Positions 52,194 to 64,000 of a stretch of 64,000 bases of DNA are shown one piece after another. The stretch is from Lagopus muta (taxonomy: Eukaryota; Chordata; Aves; Galliformes; Phasianidae), in contig NC_064443.1 of the NCBI RefSeq assembly GCF_023343835.1, positions 4,402,001 through 4,466,000 of the forward strand. Reading direction: 5' to 3'. Made by a program: the position numbers and the translations under genes. The notes beneath the pieces were generated by a model. It was not told where the DNA came from, ran no database searches, and saw only the letters and a list, made by a program, of their open reading frames with translations. The stretch's first letter is position 1, and each line of letters opens with the position of its first letter.

Positions 52194-52500
52194 AGAAGCT
52201 GCACCCACACATCACTCACAGCCACCTGCCAAGCACTGGCTCAGCGTGGGTCTGCCCAGCAGGTGGGAACACACAGCTACTACCAGTGAGCACACTGCAC
52301 CACCTCATGCATGGTGAACTGACACCTAGGAGCTCTGATGGACGTTAGGCAGAGAGAAAAGAAATAGATAAATGTTTTTCTAACAGTGGAAATTAAGGTG
52401 TATGAATACCATTCAATAGTGAAACAAGTTACGGCTCTAAGTACTGCCTATTTCAGTGCTTGAGAGTCTCCCAAAATATGATTGCTAACAGCTGAAAGGG

Positions 52501-52519
52501 AAAAAAAAAAAAAAAAAAA
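52501..52519. repeat. (A)19 homopolymer tract
   Basis: Nineteen A on the plus strand in the VGLL4 intron. No recognisable retrogene body precedes it. Confidence 0.95.
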
Positions 52520-53158
52520 GCCTGGCTGAGAGAGGGAAATAAAGAACCATAAAGCTTACTAACAAAAATGCTACAGAAAAATCTTGCAGGACTGTACAAG
52601 TGGGATAATTACATAGATTGATGTACCGGTTGCTTGCTGTATGCTAGTTACAAGCAGACAACAGCATTGCTGTGCCCACGCACCGATGGGGCAGCTCTGC
52701 CCAGGCTGCTGCTGCCCACACTTCTTTAATGCCTGATGAGATCATGTCAACTTTTAGCCTCAACAGCAGCCTACCCTGATGGATCCCACACGTTAAACTA
52801 CATGCTCTATTCAATATCCTTTCCTCACAGCAATTTTTGTTTATTTCCATTTAACTTAAAATCTAATAGCTTGGTCTGCTATTGCTTTAGTTCTTGCACT
52901 AGGTGAGAGAAAGCATCCCTTCCTGGCTCACCATCTTCATGCCATTCTTGATTATTCTTGCTTCTCTCAACTTTTTTTCCTCTTTTTTTCCCCCAGAACT
53001 GTCCCCATACCTGTGGCCCCTCTATACAAGAAATAGGAAAGCTCAGAATGAGGGTTTAGATCCCTCCTGTATTCAGGAACAGAACCTTTGCCGAATAATT
53101 CCATCTTCAGCCCAGAAGGGAACAGTCAAGGGACAAATCGTACCATTTATTAACTGTT

Positions 53159-53255
53159 CACAGAATCACAGAATCACAGAATTGTAGGGGTTGGAAGGGA
53201 CCTCCAGAGATCATCGAGTCCACAGATCCCTGCCCTGCTGGCTAGCACGTATCCC
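53159..53255 (-). mobile_element. CR1 LINE 3' tail, reverse orientation
   Basis: The reverse complement of a young-looking CR1 3' end: 'CAGAATCACAGAATCACAGA' (the octamer tail), then 'GGGGTTGGAAGGGACCTCCA', 'GAGATCATCGAGTCCA' and 'CCCTGCCCTGCTGGCT'. Only about 100 bp remain. Sense orientation matches VGLL4 transcription. Confidence 0.92.
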
Positions 53256-56200
53256 TTTTAATTAATTACAAAACAGTAGTTGTAGATGACTGGAATCAAC
53301 CATAAAACCTAGCCTGTATGGTTCCACAGCCAGTGCTCGAGATGTCCTCTGAAAACCAAGTGCTTCTTGAATCCTCCTTTGGAGGCCAGATTTAGATCCA
53401 ACAAAGCAGCACACACACCACCAGGAAACACATTCTCCCAGTGTTACACCTCGGTCCCCTGCCAGCTCTGGTACCATTTCAGCTCACAAGCCTACTTCAC
53501 AGATCGGCATGCAGAAGAAAGCAAGTTTAGGATTGCACTGCTCTGAGCCAATGACATGCAAATGTGTGATTTAATGGCAGTACAACAGATTCTATATTTG
53601 AAGCACTGTATCCTCATCTTAAATTACAGTACAGAAAACATTAACTGAGCACAGCAAACTCAAAGCAAGTATGGAACTTCATGAATAGCACACCTTTACA
53701 GGTTGCTTCTGTACCTGGACAGCAGCCCCTACATGGCTGCTAAGTAACAGATGAAAAGCCAGCACTGCAGGCAGGGTTCAGGTGCTGCTAACGGCTCATT
53801 CTTTTCTGCAGTGCAATATCTTTGGTGTTCACAAGCCAAAATATCACTGTTCAACTAAGTATCTCTTAGCTATTGTGATTTAAACAACAATTTGGAGATT
53901 AAAAAAACGAATACAGCTGGAGTAGATTCCTACTTTTCACTACTGCTTCAAATTAAAACAAAATAAATAAATCCCTGTTCAGAAAAAAATGTTGCTACAC
54001 CAGGTTTTGGGGGTTGGCTTTTTGTTTTGGTTTGTTGGTGTTTTTTTCTCTCTCTTAGAACTGGGATTTCAACTTCTTCATGCTGCATTTATAGCCGGGG
54101 GGAGGGGAAGGCTGTCAAGAACTGCTGATGAACAAACCTACTGGAACTTCCAAGCCTAAAACATTTATCATTTTGCACAATATTTCACTCCCCACATTAA
54201 ACAAGGAGTCCCAGCCCTAAATGTTGGTGAACGGGGAGTTTTGCCAAAACAAATGAACTTTTCTGCAAAGATTTTTGAAGAGGAAGGGATGAAGAAACTG
54301 GGGAAGAGGAGTCTGAAGGCAGGAAGTAGAGCACAGCTTCCCAAAGATACCTAAAAATGACCGAGTTATCTCAGTAACCTCTGCAGATCACACCCAGCCC
54401 TTTCTGTAGGCAAATAACTCCCTTCTCCTAAATTAGAACAACAGCTCTTCCGGACAGGGAACAATTTATACCCTGCTCTTCAAAAATCCTCTCAATTCAT
54501 CCACCTTCAAACAAACTGTCCTGGCAAAAAAAATGGCAAATAACTGCAGCATCGACTTTCACATCAGGTATTAATTTTTGTGAGCCTAGCTCATGATTTT
54601 GCAGCACTGTGTAGTAACATGAGAGCTCTGCCCTTGTGAAAATAGCCCAGCGCTTCTGAGTCCCTCCTGTTTAAATATAAATAGCAAATCCTGCAGACAT
54701 CTGACTCCACTTGTAAAACAATTGTACATAAAAATACGCATGCACAGAGTATTCATTAATTCAACAGTTAAGCAATGTAATTTCAAAAGTAATTTTGTGT
54801 TAAAATGCCTTTATGCAACTGATAGTTTTCCCTTTTTTATTATTATTATTGAAGGAATTAATCTGAAAAATGTACTTAAATTTGCACTTCCTATCTATAC
54901 AAGATGCAGGCAATTTGTAAATTAGAAATAGTTCTGTTCTTGTTAAAAATCCAGACCACAGGAACAGTATGAAAACTATTATTTTATTAACTTCTGTGAA
55001 AACAGAATGCAATGTAAATATTTCATTAAGATATTTTGTCTATTTTCCTTCCAAGTACAGCTATGACAATTCTGTTTTGGAAAACTGTTCTGTTCTTGTT
55101 CTGCTATTAGATGCTTTGTTTGCAGGGGCAATCAAAACACTGCATGTGCCTCAAGACAGTTATAAAAATGAATCAGTTTCAAAATGCCACATGTGCTGAG
55201 CAAGTGGCATCTCCTATTTAAAGGTAAGGATGTTAAATTCCACAGGTGGATCCACATCTGACAAATAATTATGAAGTATGCTCTACAAGTTAATCCAGCT
55301 GTCCAAACTGCTGTATCATCCCTCAACTCCATTTTGTCTTAAACATCTCCACAGGTAAAACCCTGGAGTCCATCTTCAGAGGTGAATACACCAGTGCATC
55401 TCCAGTGGCTTGAAGAACAGCCATTGGCATCGGTGAGAACCTGAGCACCCCCAGGCAGTGAGGAGCTGTTGGCTCAGCATACACAGCACCCTCACAGTCC
55501 CCTTTGAACAGAGTTCTTCAAGCTACTTGCAGGTTTATTTGAGCAAAATTATACGTGACTCCAATCTTAAATTCATTTCTCCAGCACTTAAAAAACAGAC
55601 ATTGTTTTCCATGTTTCTCCCCAATGAATCATAACCGAGGCTCCGGCACTTACCAAGCATCATGTGCTCAGATGGATGTCATACCAAAACCACACACATC
55701 CTGACTGTTAGCTGGAAGTCTGCTGCAGTTTGGTTCTCAGTGTTTGTTAATTGAAAGCAACGTTTCAGCCTTCAGCAGGAAGTCGTTCAAAGGTAGCTAA
55801 AATGCACTGTTCTTACAGTCTTTTGTACAACCTTTAAACGCAGCTGCTCTGTTCACTGGCACAAAGTGGTGGTAATTCACACTCATCCTACAGGAACTGC
55901 CTAACGCTGCCAATTGCTTCAGGAAAAGGAAAAAAAGAGGCCCACCGAAAGGGGACAGTTTTGCTTACACTCACTTCCAGCCCTTAGATTCTAAAGGAAC
56001 AGATGCCAAAAGTATTACTGTACCTCCAAGTGAAGAAATCACAGACGTTTCACACTCCCTTTGGCAGCAGCAGAGCTCTAACTTGAAATGGTTGTACTGT
56101 AGGAGCATGTTTTACTTGTAGAAAGAACAAGTATCCACGTGAGATGGTTTTCCTTATACTAACACAATATATAATATTGCCAACTGTAAGTTATTTCATT

Positions 56201-59200
56201 TGTGTAACTTAGTTCAAACTAATATTTTCTGCATCCTTTATAACACTCCTTTTTTGACATCTCCTACTGTACTTATTCACAAATACTTCAGCTTGAAAGA
56301 TGACAGCTGCTTTTGTTCAAGACTACTTCAGGACTTGTAACCCACTGATAGCAAGTATCCTCTTCACACGGTGGGGAGCACTTCCCACCAAAGCTCTGTT
56401 TACATGTATTAACTCTGTTACTGTGAGGTAGCAACGCAAGAACATATAAGACTTTCAAAACCTAATGAATGACCCAGAAGGGACAAATCCTAAGCGGTCC
56501 TTAATCAGGATTTTTAAGCAATCTGAATTCCCTAAAAACAAACAAAACCTGAAGATACTAACTAGCAGTTTGCTCACTGAGCGTCAGCCAATGATCTGAA
56601 GCATTCATAACACGAACAAATAGACCACAGAACCCAAAACGCTCTTCAGGTCTACTGTGAAAGGCTGCCATCTAACCACGTAGCCTGTTTCCATCCCATT
56701 CTCTTAGTAGCCCTTTCCTTTTATGGCATCCCCAAAGGCTTCCAAGTAGGCATTTTGCAAGAGATGATTGTTTTGCAAGAACCATTTCCTCCCCAGAATC
56801 TGGAGGGCTGATGGTTTCCTGACAAAGATGGAGAATGCTTCCCTTTTTTGCCACTGCTGTTATTTAAATGTTGTCTGTACAGCGTAACCCCAACTCCAGG
56901 AAACCTTCTGGGCTCCCTGAAAATCGTGCTCTGCCCAATGATAACGCAGACAGGCTTAGGGTGTCCTATCGTTGCCCTTCAAGCACTTGCAGCAGCTGCC
57001 CTACCTGCTGCTGTGGCTGCAGAGAACAGCTGGGGCTGACAGACTCCTTCAGAGCAGCAGCTCTCCATGGAGCTGGCAGCAGCAGACCTGTAACCAAGGC
57101 CTGCAGCTGGCAAATCCTCATCTCTTTCACCATCCAGGTGTGTATAACCAAGGGAAGAAGCAGGTCAATACGTTTTCACCTTCCACCCCAGGCTACAAAC
57201 AACTCAGCAAAGGCATCCAGGATTTCAAGCCCTGCCTCCAGGCTTCTCCAGCCACCTATAATTAAACATCACTCTTCCCAGACACGAGCTTTTGTTGTGC
57301 TGAATTTTTCAACTTGAGCATCATGCTCAGTTTGGAGAGTTAAGCATCGTATTTACACAAGTTCTGTAGGAGTCAGAAGTATGCATGCACCAAGCCGAGC
57401 TGTCTTTCCTCTGCTCTCTCCACCCCCTGTAGTCAGCATTCTGCAATTCTTTGCCATTAAAAAAAAATAATAATAGTAATAAAACAATTCACTATTTTTT
57501 TTTTTCCAGCTCAGTGCTACAACCAGTGGAAAAGAATTTACAATGAAACCACAGAAATAATATTAACAAGAAATAGGATAACCTTACATAGGTAAAACAA
57601 GACTTTAAGAGTTAAAACTCTGGACTGAATAGTTACTGCCAAGTGTAATCAACCAGGAGAAGAAATTTCAGAGAAAGAAAGAAAAGAAATTATTAATAAG
57701 CTGTCCCATTACTGCCTGCCTGCAGCATGCAAAGCATTCAGATACAGAAGAGCTTCCCTTCTTGAAGGCTTATGTTCACAAGGATGAAAGAATGCAGAAC
57801 CGCATGATGTAAGACCTTACTCAAAAGCCAAACCCACAAAACTGAAACCTAGATCTAATGTACAGTAAAATCAATTAAACACGATTTCAGATCCTACTTT
57901 TCTCACAGGATTATTTATTTACTAGTCGGTGTTTGTCAGCTTTGCCCCCCACACACACAGTCACTGTGAAAGGTGCCACTGCTTCATACTGCAAACCATT
58001 CCTTACATACAGAAGTCAAACTCTGGGATTTATTAAATGAAAAATGATACTGGAGTGCATGCATGCACATCCAAGCAAGAAATGATAACCACTTTACCTT
58101 ACTAACACAGGTACACTGCGCAGTTATCTGTTTCCTTAGTTCAATATTTACAAAAAAGCGTCTCCTCACCTGCAAATCCTCTGCTGTCTGTGCTTCCCAC
58201 CTCCCAAACTCCTAAGGTAAGCTTCTGCTGCACACCCAGTTGCTTATTTTGAAGAACTGGAATTTGTGAAGAGGTTTTATGTGAGGTTACACCCGAGATG
58301 AAATTGGCAAATTTTCGTATACAATATAGATCTGCAAAAGGTCCAAACTAGTAAGTGATCTCATTCATTCTCTGAAGTAACAATAAATATGGACTGTTCA
58401 AAAACCAAACCAAACTGCCTGATAAAGTGGAACAATAGAAGAAACTTCCAGCATTTCATTATTACCACAATAACAAGTGCTCGAGTATAACAGAACATTG
58501 CAGGAATTGTAAAAGTTTCCTAAAATGCACCATTGTGGCTGTGAGTCCAGGAGCGTAAACATCAGCTCATTTCATCTCCTCAGTGTTCTGTTAAACTCTG
58601 GCTTTTAGGTGGGACACAACCGCTGACAAAAGCTCTCATCAGCTCTGAGTTTTCAGGGATTGGAGACAAGAACATCCAGCCAACTCAACAGCCAGAAGAG
58701 AAAAAGCATGCTGGTCCCTTAACCTGAACGGCACGTCCCAGGGCTCCTGCTCTCCTTACTGTGTGACAGCATGACAGGAACTGCACAGTTCTTGGGAGGG
58801 AGAAACAAGTAACCCAACCTTCAGGATTTACCTGATATCTCCACATTCCCAAAACTCACAGAACGACAGAGCAGCTCCACTGTCCTCCAACAAGCTGCAC
58901 AACGCTACCAGAAAAACATGATGGGGAGAACTATTTCTGCCAACTGTGAAAGCCAAAAGGCAGAAGATGTGAATGCTGCAGAAGCTGAAAAAGGTCCCAC
59001 TGAGGATCAGTCTGTCTTTAGAAGACACAGCTACTACAGAGTACTTTTTTTTTTTTTTAAGATACTTGCAGCAGAACTGCAAAACTCATACACATCAATG
59101 CTGAAACTTAATGCTAGGGTTGCCAGTCAGAGCCTAGAAATAAGGTTTCATTTCCAGCTGAAAAGCAAACGATGCAGAGGTACCATAGCACAGGGGTGCC

Positions 59201-60459
59201 TGAAGGCACAGTAATCACATCCAGAGAGCCAAATGAAGCTGGGGATAGAGAGGGGAGCCAGCCACTGTTCACATCTGGAGTGCAAGCCAGGCTACTGCAT
59301 GTATGGAGATGAACACATCGTGAGCAAGAAAAGGAAGTCACTGCTGGAACAGAAAGTAGAAGGATCGATCTGCGTAGAAGCCTGAACTGTTCCATGTTCA
59401 TAAGGAACTCCAAATTGCTTGGAAAGGAAAAGCATCCAGAAAAAAAAAAAAAACAAAGAAAGATAAAACACGAGGTTACAGAGACACTCCAAATTTTCCT
59501 GAAGTTTCTAACAAGCAGGAAGGAATAACTGATAGGAAAAGGAAGAGTGAAGAGGCTTCCAGGAAAACAGAGGGCTTACTGCAAAAATTCAGAGCTATAA
59601 AACGATTAATTGGTACCCAACTGCAATGCCCACCACCCAAGAACTTCTGGCAGGCAATTCCTCTTACATTCTACCCATTCATGTGCTGGGTCACGTGCAG
59701 CTTTTACAATTCAGCCATGTTAACATCCCTTTGAAGTCAAACTTGGCACATGCAACAAACCTTTTGTACTGAGTCACTGGAAAATACTGTAAAAACTATT
59801 TATGATCACATAGAGAAAACTGTGGGCCAACGTCAGGAGAAAGCTTGCATATCAAATACACACAGCAGTGGGTCATGCCCTAGTGCAACAAGATTAGCCA
59901 CATACATGTGTGCTCAATGTTGCCAGGGTACATCAGTCTGTTCTGCAGGCTCTGGAAAAACTTGGTGGTGTTGAAACTCAATGGTGAAACTGCAGAACTG
60001 TTAGAGGAAATAAAAAAGGGCAGTTACATTTTCTTACGGTATTTTCTGGCAGTTCCTTACAATACTTTCTGCTTTTTGATTTCAAAAAATTACTTTCATT
60101 CATCACTTACCACGTGTCATGCAACTATTCTTGCAAAAGTTAAGAACCACAAGCTTAGATCAATCTAAGAACCCCCAATTTGCAAAAGTTGATGGGATAT
60201 TATTCAGTTCAATCACGAAAGACTGCAACAGGTATGCTCAGCATAGAGGAACGGAGTAATCATTTCCTCCACATAGATTCTGTGCATTGTCAAAGACGTC
60301 AGCAACATGAGAATGGAAAATTTATTTAGGAAAAGCTTGAACAACACAAGCCACTCTGGAAATAAAGTCACGCTGCTGGAATTAACCGTGTCAGATCAGC
60401 AGGAGGTGGAATGACAGAGACTTGTTTTTCAGCTTTAAAAAGGAGGGGGGGTGAAAGCC

Positions 60460-60535
60460 TCAGCCCCGGGGGGGTCCAAGGAGCCCGGAGACGCCATACG
60501 GCGTCTCCGGGCTCCTTGGACCCCCCCGGGGTTGA
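60460..60535. repeat. perfect GC-rich inverted repeat with 4-base loop
   Basis: The arm at 60464-60495 (starting CCCCGGGGGGGTCC, ending GGAGACGCC) is the exact reverse complement of 60500-60531. The loop is ATAC at 60496-60499. With one mismatch (G opposite T) the arms extend to 60460 and 60535. The arms are roughly 80% G+C with CpGs, and the flanks are ordinary. It lies about 0.9 kb inside the first intron of the VGLL4 short isoform. It matches no transposon terminus I know. It could be a recent foldback duplication, a hairpin RNA or an assembly or cloning artefact. Confidence 0.97.
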
Positions 60536-61009
60536 CAGTATGGTTGCAAATAATGTGCTTGGGATAGAGGAGCACCTCCCCTATGAAGACAGACCGGTGC
60601 TCTGTATTGGAGTTAAAGGTGTCAGATCCCACAACCAACAGCAACGTCTCACTTCCGCTTAAGGAAAGCTTTAGTTACAACACAAAGGACAAGGAAAAGC
60701 ATTCAGGTTTTGTGTTTCCACGCCGCTTACAAGACTGACTGACGGTCAGCAAACGTTACTGATGTGAAGGCTGTGGCAGCAGGGCTCGAGGCTCCCACCA
60801 GCCCTGTCCCACGCAGCACTGGGGCACACGGCTGCACAGCTTCTGACGGCCTGGCCATGGGAGCACGGGCACAAACCTGCACTGCCCGATGCGACTACTC
60901 CATGGTGTGCAGTGCCGGTACGTCTGTGCCACATTACAGACTTCACGAAGGGCTTTGCGGCTTCGCCCAGATGTTTTGGAAAGGTTTTCTCATGGCTGCG
61001 AAGATGCTT

Positions 61010-61640
61010 CCATCCCAGCCGGGCCGGGAAGCACAGCACAGCACAGCACAGCACAGCTCCAGCGCCCGGCTGGCAGCACGGCACGCTCCGCCGCAGTGGA
61101 CAAGCACTATTTACATCGTGAATGAGAAATCCTGGAGAGCCGAGAGCGGCACCGCTTGTTTACAGCGCGGGAGGAGTTATGTAAGAAACGCAAAGCACCG
61201 CTCCATTCCCACCGAGCAGAGCGGCAGCATTTTCCAACGAGAGATGCGCCCGCACGGCCGAGTCGAGTCCTCTCCTCTCCTCTCCTGCCGGCTCCCCCTG
61301 ACCGACGGGGGCCGCCACGGGGGCGGGAGGCGGCGGCGCGGGGCCGCCGTGCGAGGCCCGCTACGAACCTCAGGGTAATCATTGCCAGGGCGCGCGAAGG
61401 CGGCCGCGTCCTCCCGCAGCCCGCCCGGGGCCTCACGGACTTGGCGAGCGGCTGCGGCGCGGAGCGCGGCGCCCCGTCACGATAAGAGTCCCCGGCGGGC
61501 AGCGAGCGGCTCCGCTCGGGGCGCTGCCGGAGCCCGGGAGGCAGCGCCGAGAGAACGGGTTAAAGCCGGAGCGCCTTTTTGTGGCGCGGTACAGTGGGGG
61601 GAGAAAATGAAAGGAGACCGTCCGGCCCGGCGCTTTCAGT
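61010..61640 (-). promoter_or_regulatory. VGLL4: CpG island promoter of VGLL4 short isoform
   Basis: G+C and CpG density rise sharply over this interval, for example the GC-box-like GGGCGGGAGG at 61321-61330. A short CAGCACAG-type repeat lies at about 61034-61054. No TATA box is evident, as is usual for CpG-island promoters. The island surrounds the short VGLL4 first coding exon (61369-61382), so transcription to the left most likely starts between about 61.4 and 61.65 kb. Spurious frames of 60-200 codons on both strands simply reflect the lack of stops in GC-rich DNA. Confidence 0.8.
61369..61382 (-). CDS. VGLL4: VGLL4 short-isoform first coding exon
   Basis: On the minus strand an ATG at 61380-61382 reads M-I-T-L and then two bases, AG, before a GTTCGT donor. 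Spliced to the exon at 51453, whose first base is A, this gives an Arg codon and M-I-T-L-R-N-K-T-A-N-G-D, exactly in frame. I recall a short human VGLL4 isoform starting M-I-K-V-R-N-K-T-A-N-G-D, which has the same five-residue leader structure. The start has G at -3. In-frame codons upstream contain no nearer ATG, only a GTG. With the other three exons this gives 208 residues. The exon is only 14 coding bases and its donor is not the best consensus, so it rests on phase, position in the CpG island and similarity to the recalled human isoform. Confidence 0.8.
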
Positions 61641-62594
61641 CCCGGGGAAAAAAAAAAAACCAAAAAACAACACGCACTTATTCAACTAGAAATTAATGTA
61701 ATATTTTAGTCCAAGTCTTACCCTTACAGAGTCATTGTCTATAGCAACCGTGTCCATAACACTCTAATTCTCAGGAGCACAACTTTCTAGTAAATGGCAC
61801 ATCTGTCAAACTGCAGGAAACATCTGGGAAAATGGTTAAATAAAAGAGGTGAGATTAAGCCCTTGTTTCCATATGGCTGGGATGCACAGCTAGGGTATGT
61901 CTGTCAGCAGTACCGGCTCTTTCTACCTCTTGTGGTATCGGGCTTTTGGACCAGCGCTGAATTTCAGCCCGGTGTAGTTATGTAACTTCTGCAATGCAGA
62001 ACTTCCCATTAGTGAGAATGAAGAAAGGCTCCCTGGGATGACAGGGCAGCAGCAGGCTCGGTGCTGTGCATGCTGCCAAGTGTTGGCACAGCACCGCACA
62101 CCCATCGCAGCCAGGAGGCTTCATGGGCACGGCCATGTCCATGGAGGCTTTATGCCACTTTACCACAAGAAGGGAAGTCAGGAACGAGTCTGGACCTAGC
62201 TAACAAAACCTTCCTCTTCGCATGTGGACAGCCCTAACACTGCCTGGTTTTTCCAAGTACTTACACACGCAACCAAATTTTGGCAGATCTGATCTTTCTG
62301 TGCATTACCAAAATGCTCTTAATCCAATTCCAACCCCAAAGCTGCCCATAACAAGCACTGCAGTGTGCTTGGCTACCGCCTCCTGAGCCGAACGGGATTT
62401 GACTCTTCTCTGAAATTCCCCCTTCAGAACATTTGCAAACCTCGGTGTTAAATATTAACTCAGACACGTTGAGACTCACTAAAGGTTCCATTTAATGTAC
62501 ATTTGTTGGAAACAATTTAAGAAGAATGAATGATCTCCATTAATAGTTAAGAAAATATATCTGACTAATTTTGGTTTATCATTCAAGGAGAGAG

Positions 62595-62612
62595 AAAAAA
62601 AAAAAAAAAAAA
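62595..62612. repeat. (A)18 homopolymer tract
   Basis: Eighteen A on the plus strand following GAGAG. No retrogene is recognisable next to it. Confidence 0.93.
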
Positions 62613-63402
62613 GAAGACAGGAGTAAACCTGTGGAAAAGCAATTTGAAAGCTGCTATGTAATCCTTTGCCTGCTGTGACCAACCAGAGCCACAATGTGCC
62701 AAAGCCACTAGGAGTGCAGAGACCTTCAGCTTCAGCAGAATCTCTTGGCAAACACCAGGTTAATTGCAAATACTTCAAAGGCACATTCTTGTTAGGAGAA
62801 CTCCTGCAAGCAAATGTAAGGCACTGGGTGTTCAGAGATGTGTGTGGGTTGTTTTTTTCTATTCTCATTTGTCACAATACAATGACAGCGTAAGCACATG
62901 TCTTAATATCCCATAAAGCCTGGAACAAAAAAAGGCAGTTAAGAGCAGAAAAAAACTTTTCTGAAAACTCCCACACTACCTCTACAGCCCAGTTCTAAAT
63001 CTTCAAGCCTTGCTTGGATCCACAGCCAGCCCCTGCCACAACAGGGATCTGATTCTCCACAGACCATTTCAACCTTGTATCCTCTGCCTGAGAATGCCAG
63101 AGAATAGCAGGGAAGGAGGTGATGGGGTCTATTCCTATAATTAGGAACTCGGTTTATTGATTACTTCAGACCTCATTCAACTCTTTGTCGAGAGCGACTG
63201 CAGGCTTGAGGAGGACACAGCTGACCCATCTTGTATCAGGGATTGAATGAAATCATTTCCCAGGGCCAAACCTAAATTGTTCTATGACTTTCAAATGCAG
63301 ATAACCTTCAGGACAGCTTAAAAGGGATTTTTAAAAAGTAGTGCCAATGTAACTTCCATCGCAGCGTTAATTAAAGAGAGCAAACTCCACTGAATAGCTC
63401 TG

Positions 63403-63598
63403 TTAGATGGGACCTTCAAAGATCATCAGGAGCAGTTGCCTGACTGCTGCACAGCTAACCAACTGCTTTAGTATGTTATTGAGAGCATGATCCCAATGCC
63501 TTTTCAGTGCTGACAGGCATGGAACACCAGGCACCCTCTGAACCTGTTCCCCTGTGCCTGAACACCTTTCCACAGTAAATACATTCTCCTGAATGCCC
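63403..63598 (-). mobile_element. diverged CR1-like fragment, reverse orientation
   Basis: In reverse orientation the segment keeps the order of CR1 3' blocks: 'GATGGGACCTTCAAAGATCA' (the DNA before the tail), then 'GACAGGCATGGAACACCAGG', 'CTGAACCTGTTCCCCTGTGC' and 'ACACCTTTCCACAGTAAATA'. The octamer tail is lost and divergence is high, which indicates an old copy. Confidence 0.6.
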
Positions 63599-64000
63599 AC
63601 TGTTCTATCACTTCTTTTCTATCATTTTTTTTTACTACAAGAAAAATCTGAACCACATATCATGCAAATCAAGAGATCATAATTCATCTACATATACCCA
63701 ACGTGTGCTAATCGCTGTAGTGTAATAGTTTTCATATAGAAATTAACATTCATTGCAATCCTAATGCCACCAAGCCATACAGGAATTGGTGACAAGAGAT
63801 GAAGAGGAAAGTGCTCCGTTCACAGTACTGTATCTCCGTACAGCCCCAAACCACAACACTGTCTTTCCGCCTGATACACACTACAAGCAAAGAAAAAATA
63901 CTAGCTTCCTTCCACTGGAAATCCAAACAGTTTCATGTACAATTTTAGCACTAACACAAAATCTGAATGCTTTTGAAGATGTCTGTGTCATAAATTCTCT

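Larger units (their letters stand above)
51454..61368 (-). other. VGLL4: VGLL4 first intron of the short isoform
   Basis: A 9.9-kb intron from the CpG-island first exon to the exon at 51231-51453. I looked for the upstream exon of longer isoforms, which should encode a peptide ending FNPHL, and did not find it. The intron holds a small hairpin at 52158-52193, an (A)19 tract at 52501, a minus-strand CR1 tail at 53.16 kb and the 32-bp perfect inverted repeat at 60.46-60.53 kb. A somewhat GC-richer patch at 56.9-57.2 kb has overlapping open frames but resembles nothing known. Confidence 0.8.
61641..64000. other. VGLL4: upstream region or intron of longer VGLL4 isoforms
   Basis: No exon recognised. 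If longer isoforms start beyond 64000, this is an intron of theirs. It contains an (A)18 tract at 62595-62612 and a diverged minus-strand CR1-like segment near 63.4-63.6 kb. The 129-codon minus frame at 62479-62868 has no family resemblance. Confidence 0.55.

Noticed and set aside
56848..57317. Overlapping frames of 61-149 codons around 57 kb as a possible VGLL4 upstream exon
   Set aside because: None of the frames on either strand shows the expected VGLL4 N-terminal residues (such as the peptide ending FNPHL), and the frames conflict with each other.
61383..61436. N-terminal extension of the short VGLL4 isoform from position 61436
   Set aside because: The codon there is GTG, not ATG. The first ATG in frame is at 61380-61382 and matches the recalled human five-residue leader.
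60764..61696. Open frames of 69-204 codons on both strands near 61 kb
   Set aside because: They lie in or beside the GC-rich CpG island, where stops are rare, and overlap one another on both strands. Only the short MITL exon is supported, by splice phase and isoform similarity.

Overview
The window is vertebrate nuclear DNA, almost certainly avian and probably from a galliform such as chicken. It is mostly AT-rich non-coding sequence with sparse, 5'-truncated CR1 LINEs that end in the typical ATTCTATG-type tail. There are no SINEs, one CpG island and very short exons split by long introns. No bacterial, viral or CRISPR feature was seen. Species assignment is inference; the gene identities rest on recognisable protein sequence.

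Layout. Positions 1-23933 (+ strand) look like the last intron of ATG7, the E1-like enzyme of autophagy. It ends at a strong acceptor followed by a 33-nt terminal coding stretch, IWDMSDDETV-stop (23934-23966), and then the ATG7 3'UTR, whose first good poly(A) signal is at 24419. From about 24.4 to 43.5 kb there is no recognised gene. This interval holds a CR1, a CRE/TATA-containing block at 31.2-31.3 kb and several exon-like segments on the + strand (34963-35117, 40266-40450, 42790-42876, 43640-43714). The last three are in phase with one another and could encode a 64-residue peptide.

From 43.5 to 61.6 kb lies VGLL4 (Vestigial-like 4, a TEAD-binding antagonist of YAP) on the minus strand. It has a roughly 2.6-kb 3'UTR, then coding exons at 46155-46423 (both Tondu motifs), 48204-48324 and 51231-51453, and a 14-nt coding first exon at 61369-61382 (MITL plus two bases of an Arg codon) inside a CpG island. 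Together these give a complete 208-residue short VGLL4 isoform. The longer isoforms need extra N-terminal exons that I could not find, so they presumably start beyond 64000.

ATG7 and VGLL4 are convergent, as I recall for mammals (ATG7 forward, VGLL4 reverse). The most unusual non-coding structures both lie in VGLL4 introns: an uninterrupted (GGGAA)n array of about 410 bp at 49921-50333, and a perfect 32-bp GC-rich inverted repeat with a 4-base loop at 60464-60531. Most open frames in the window are chance frames in non-coding DNA.
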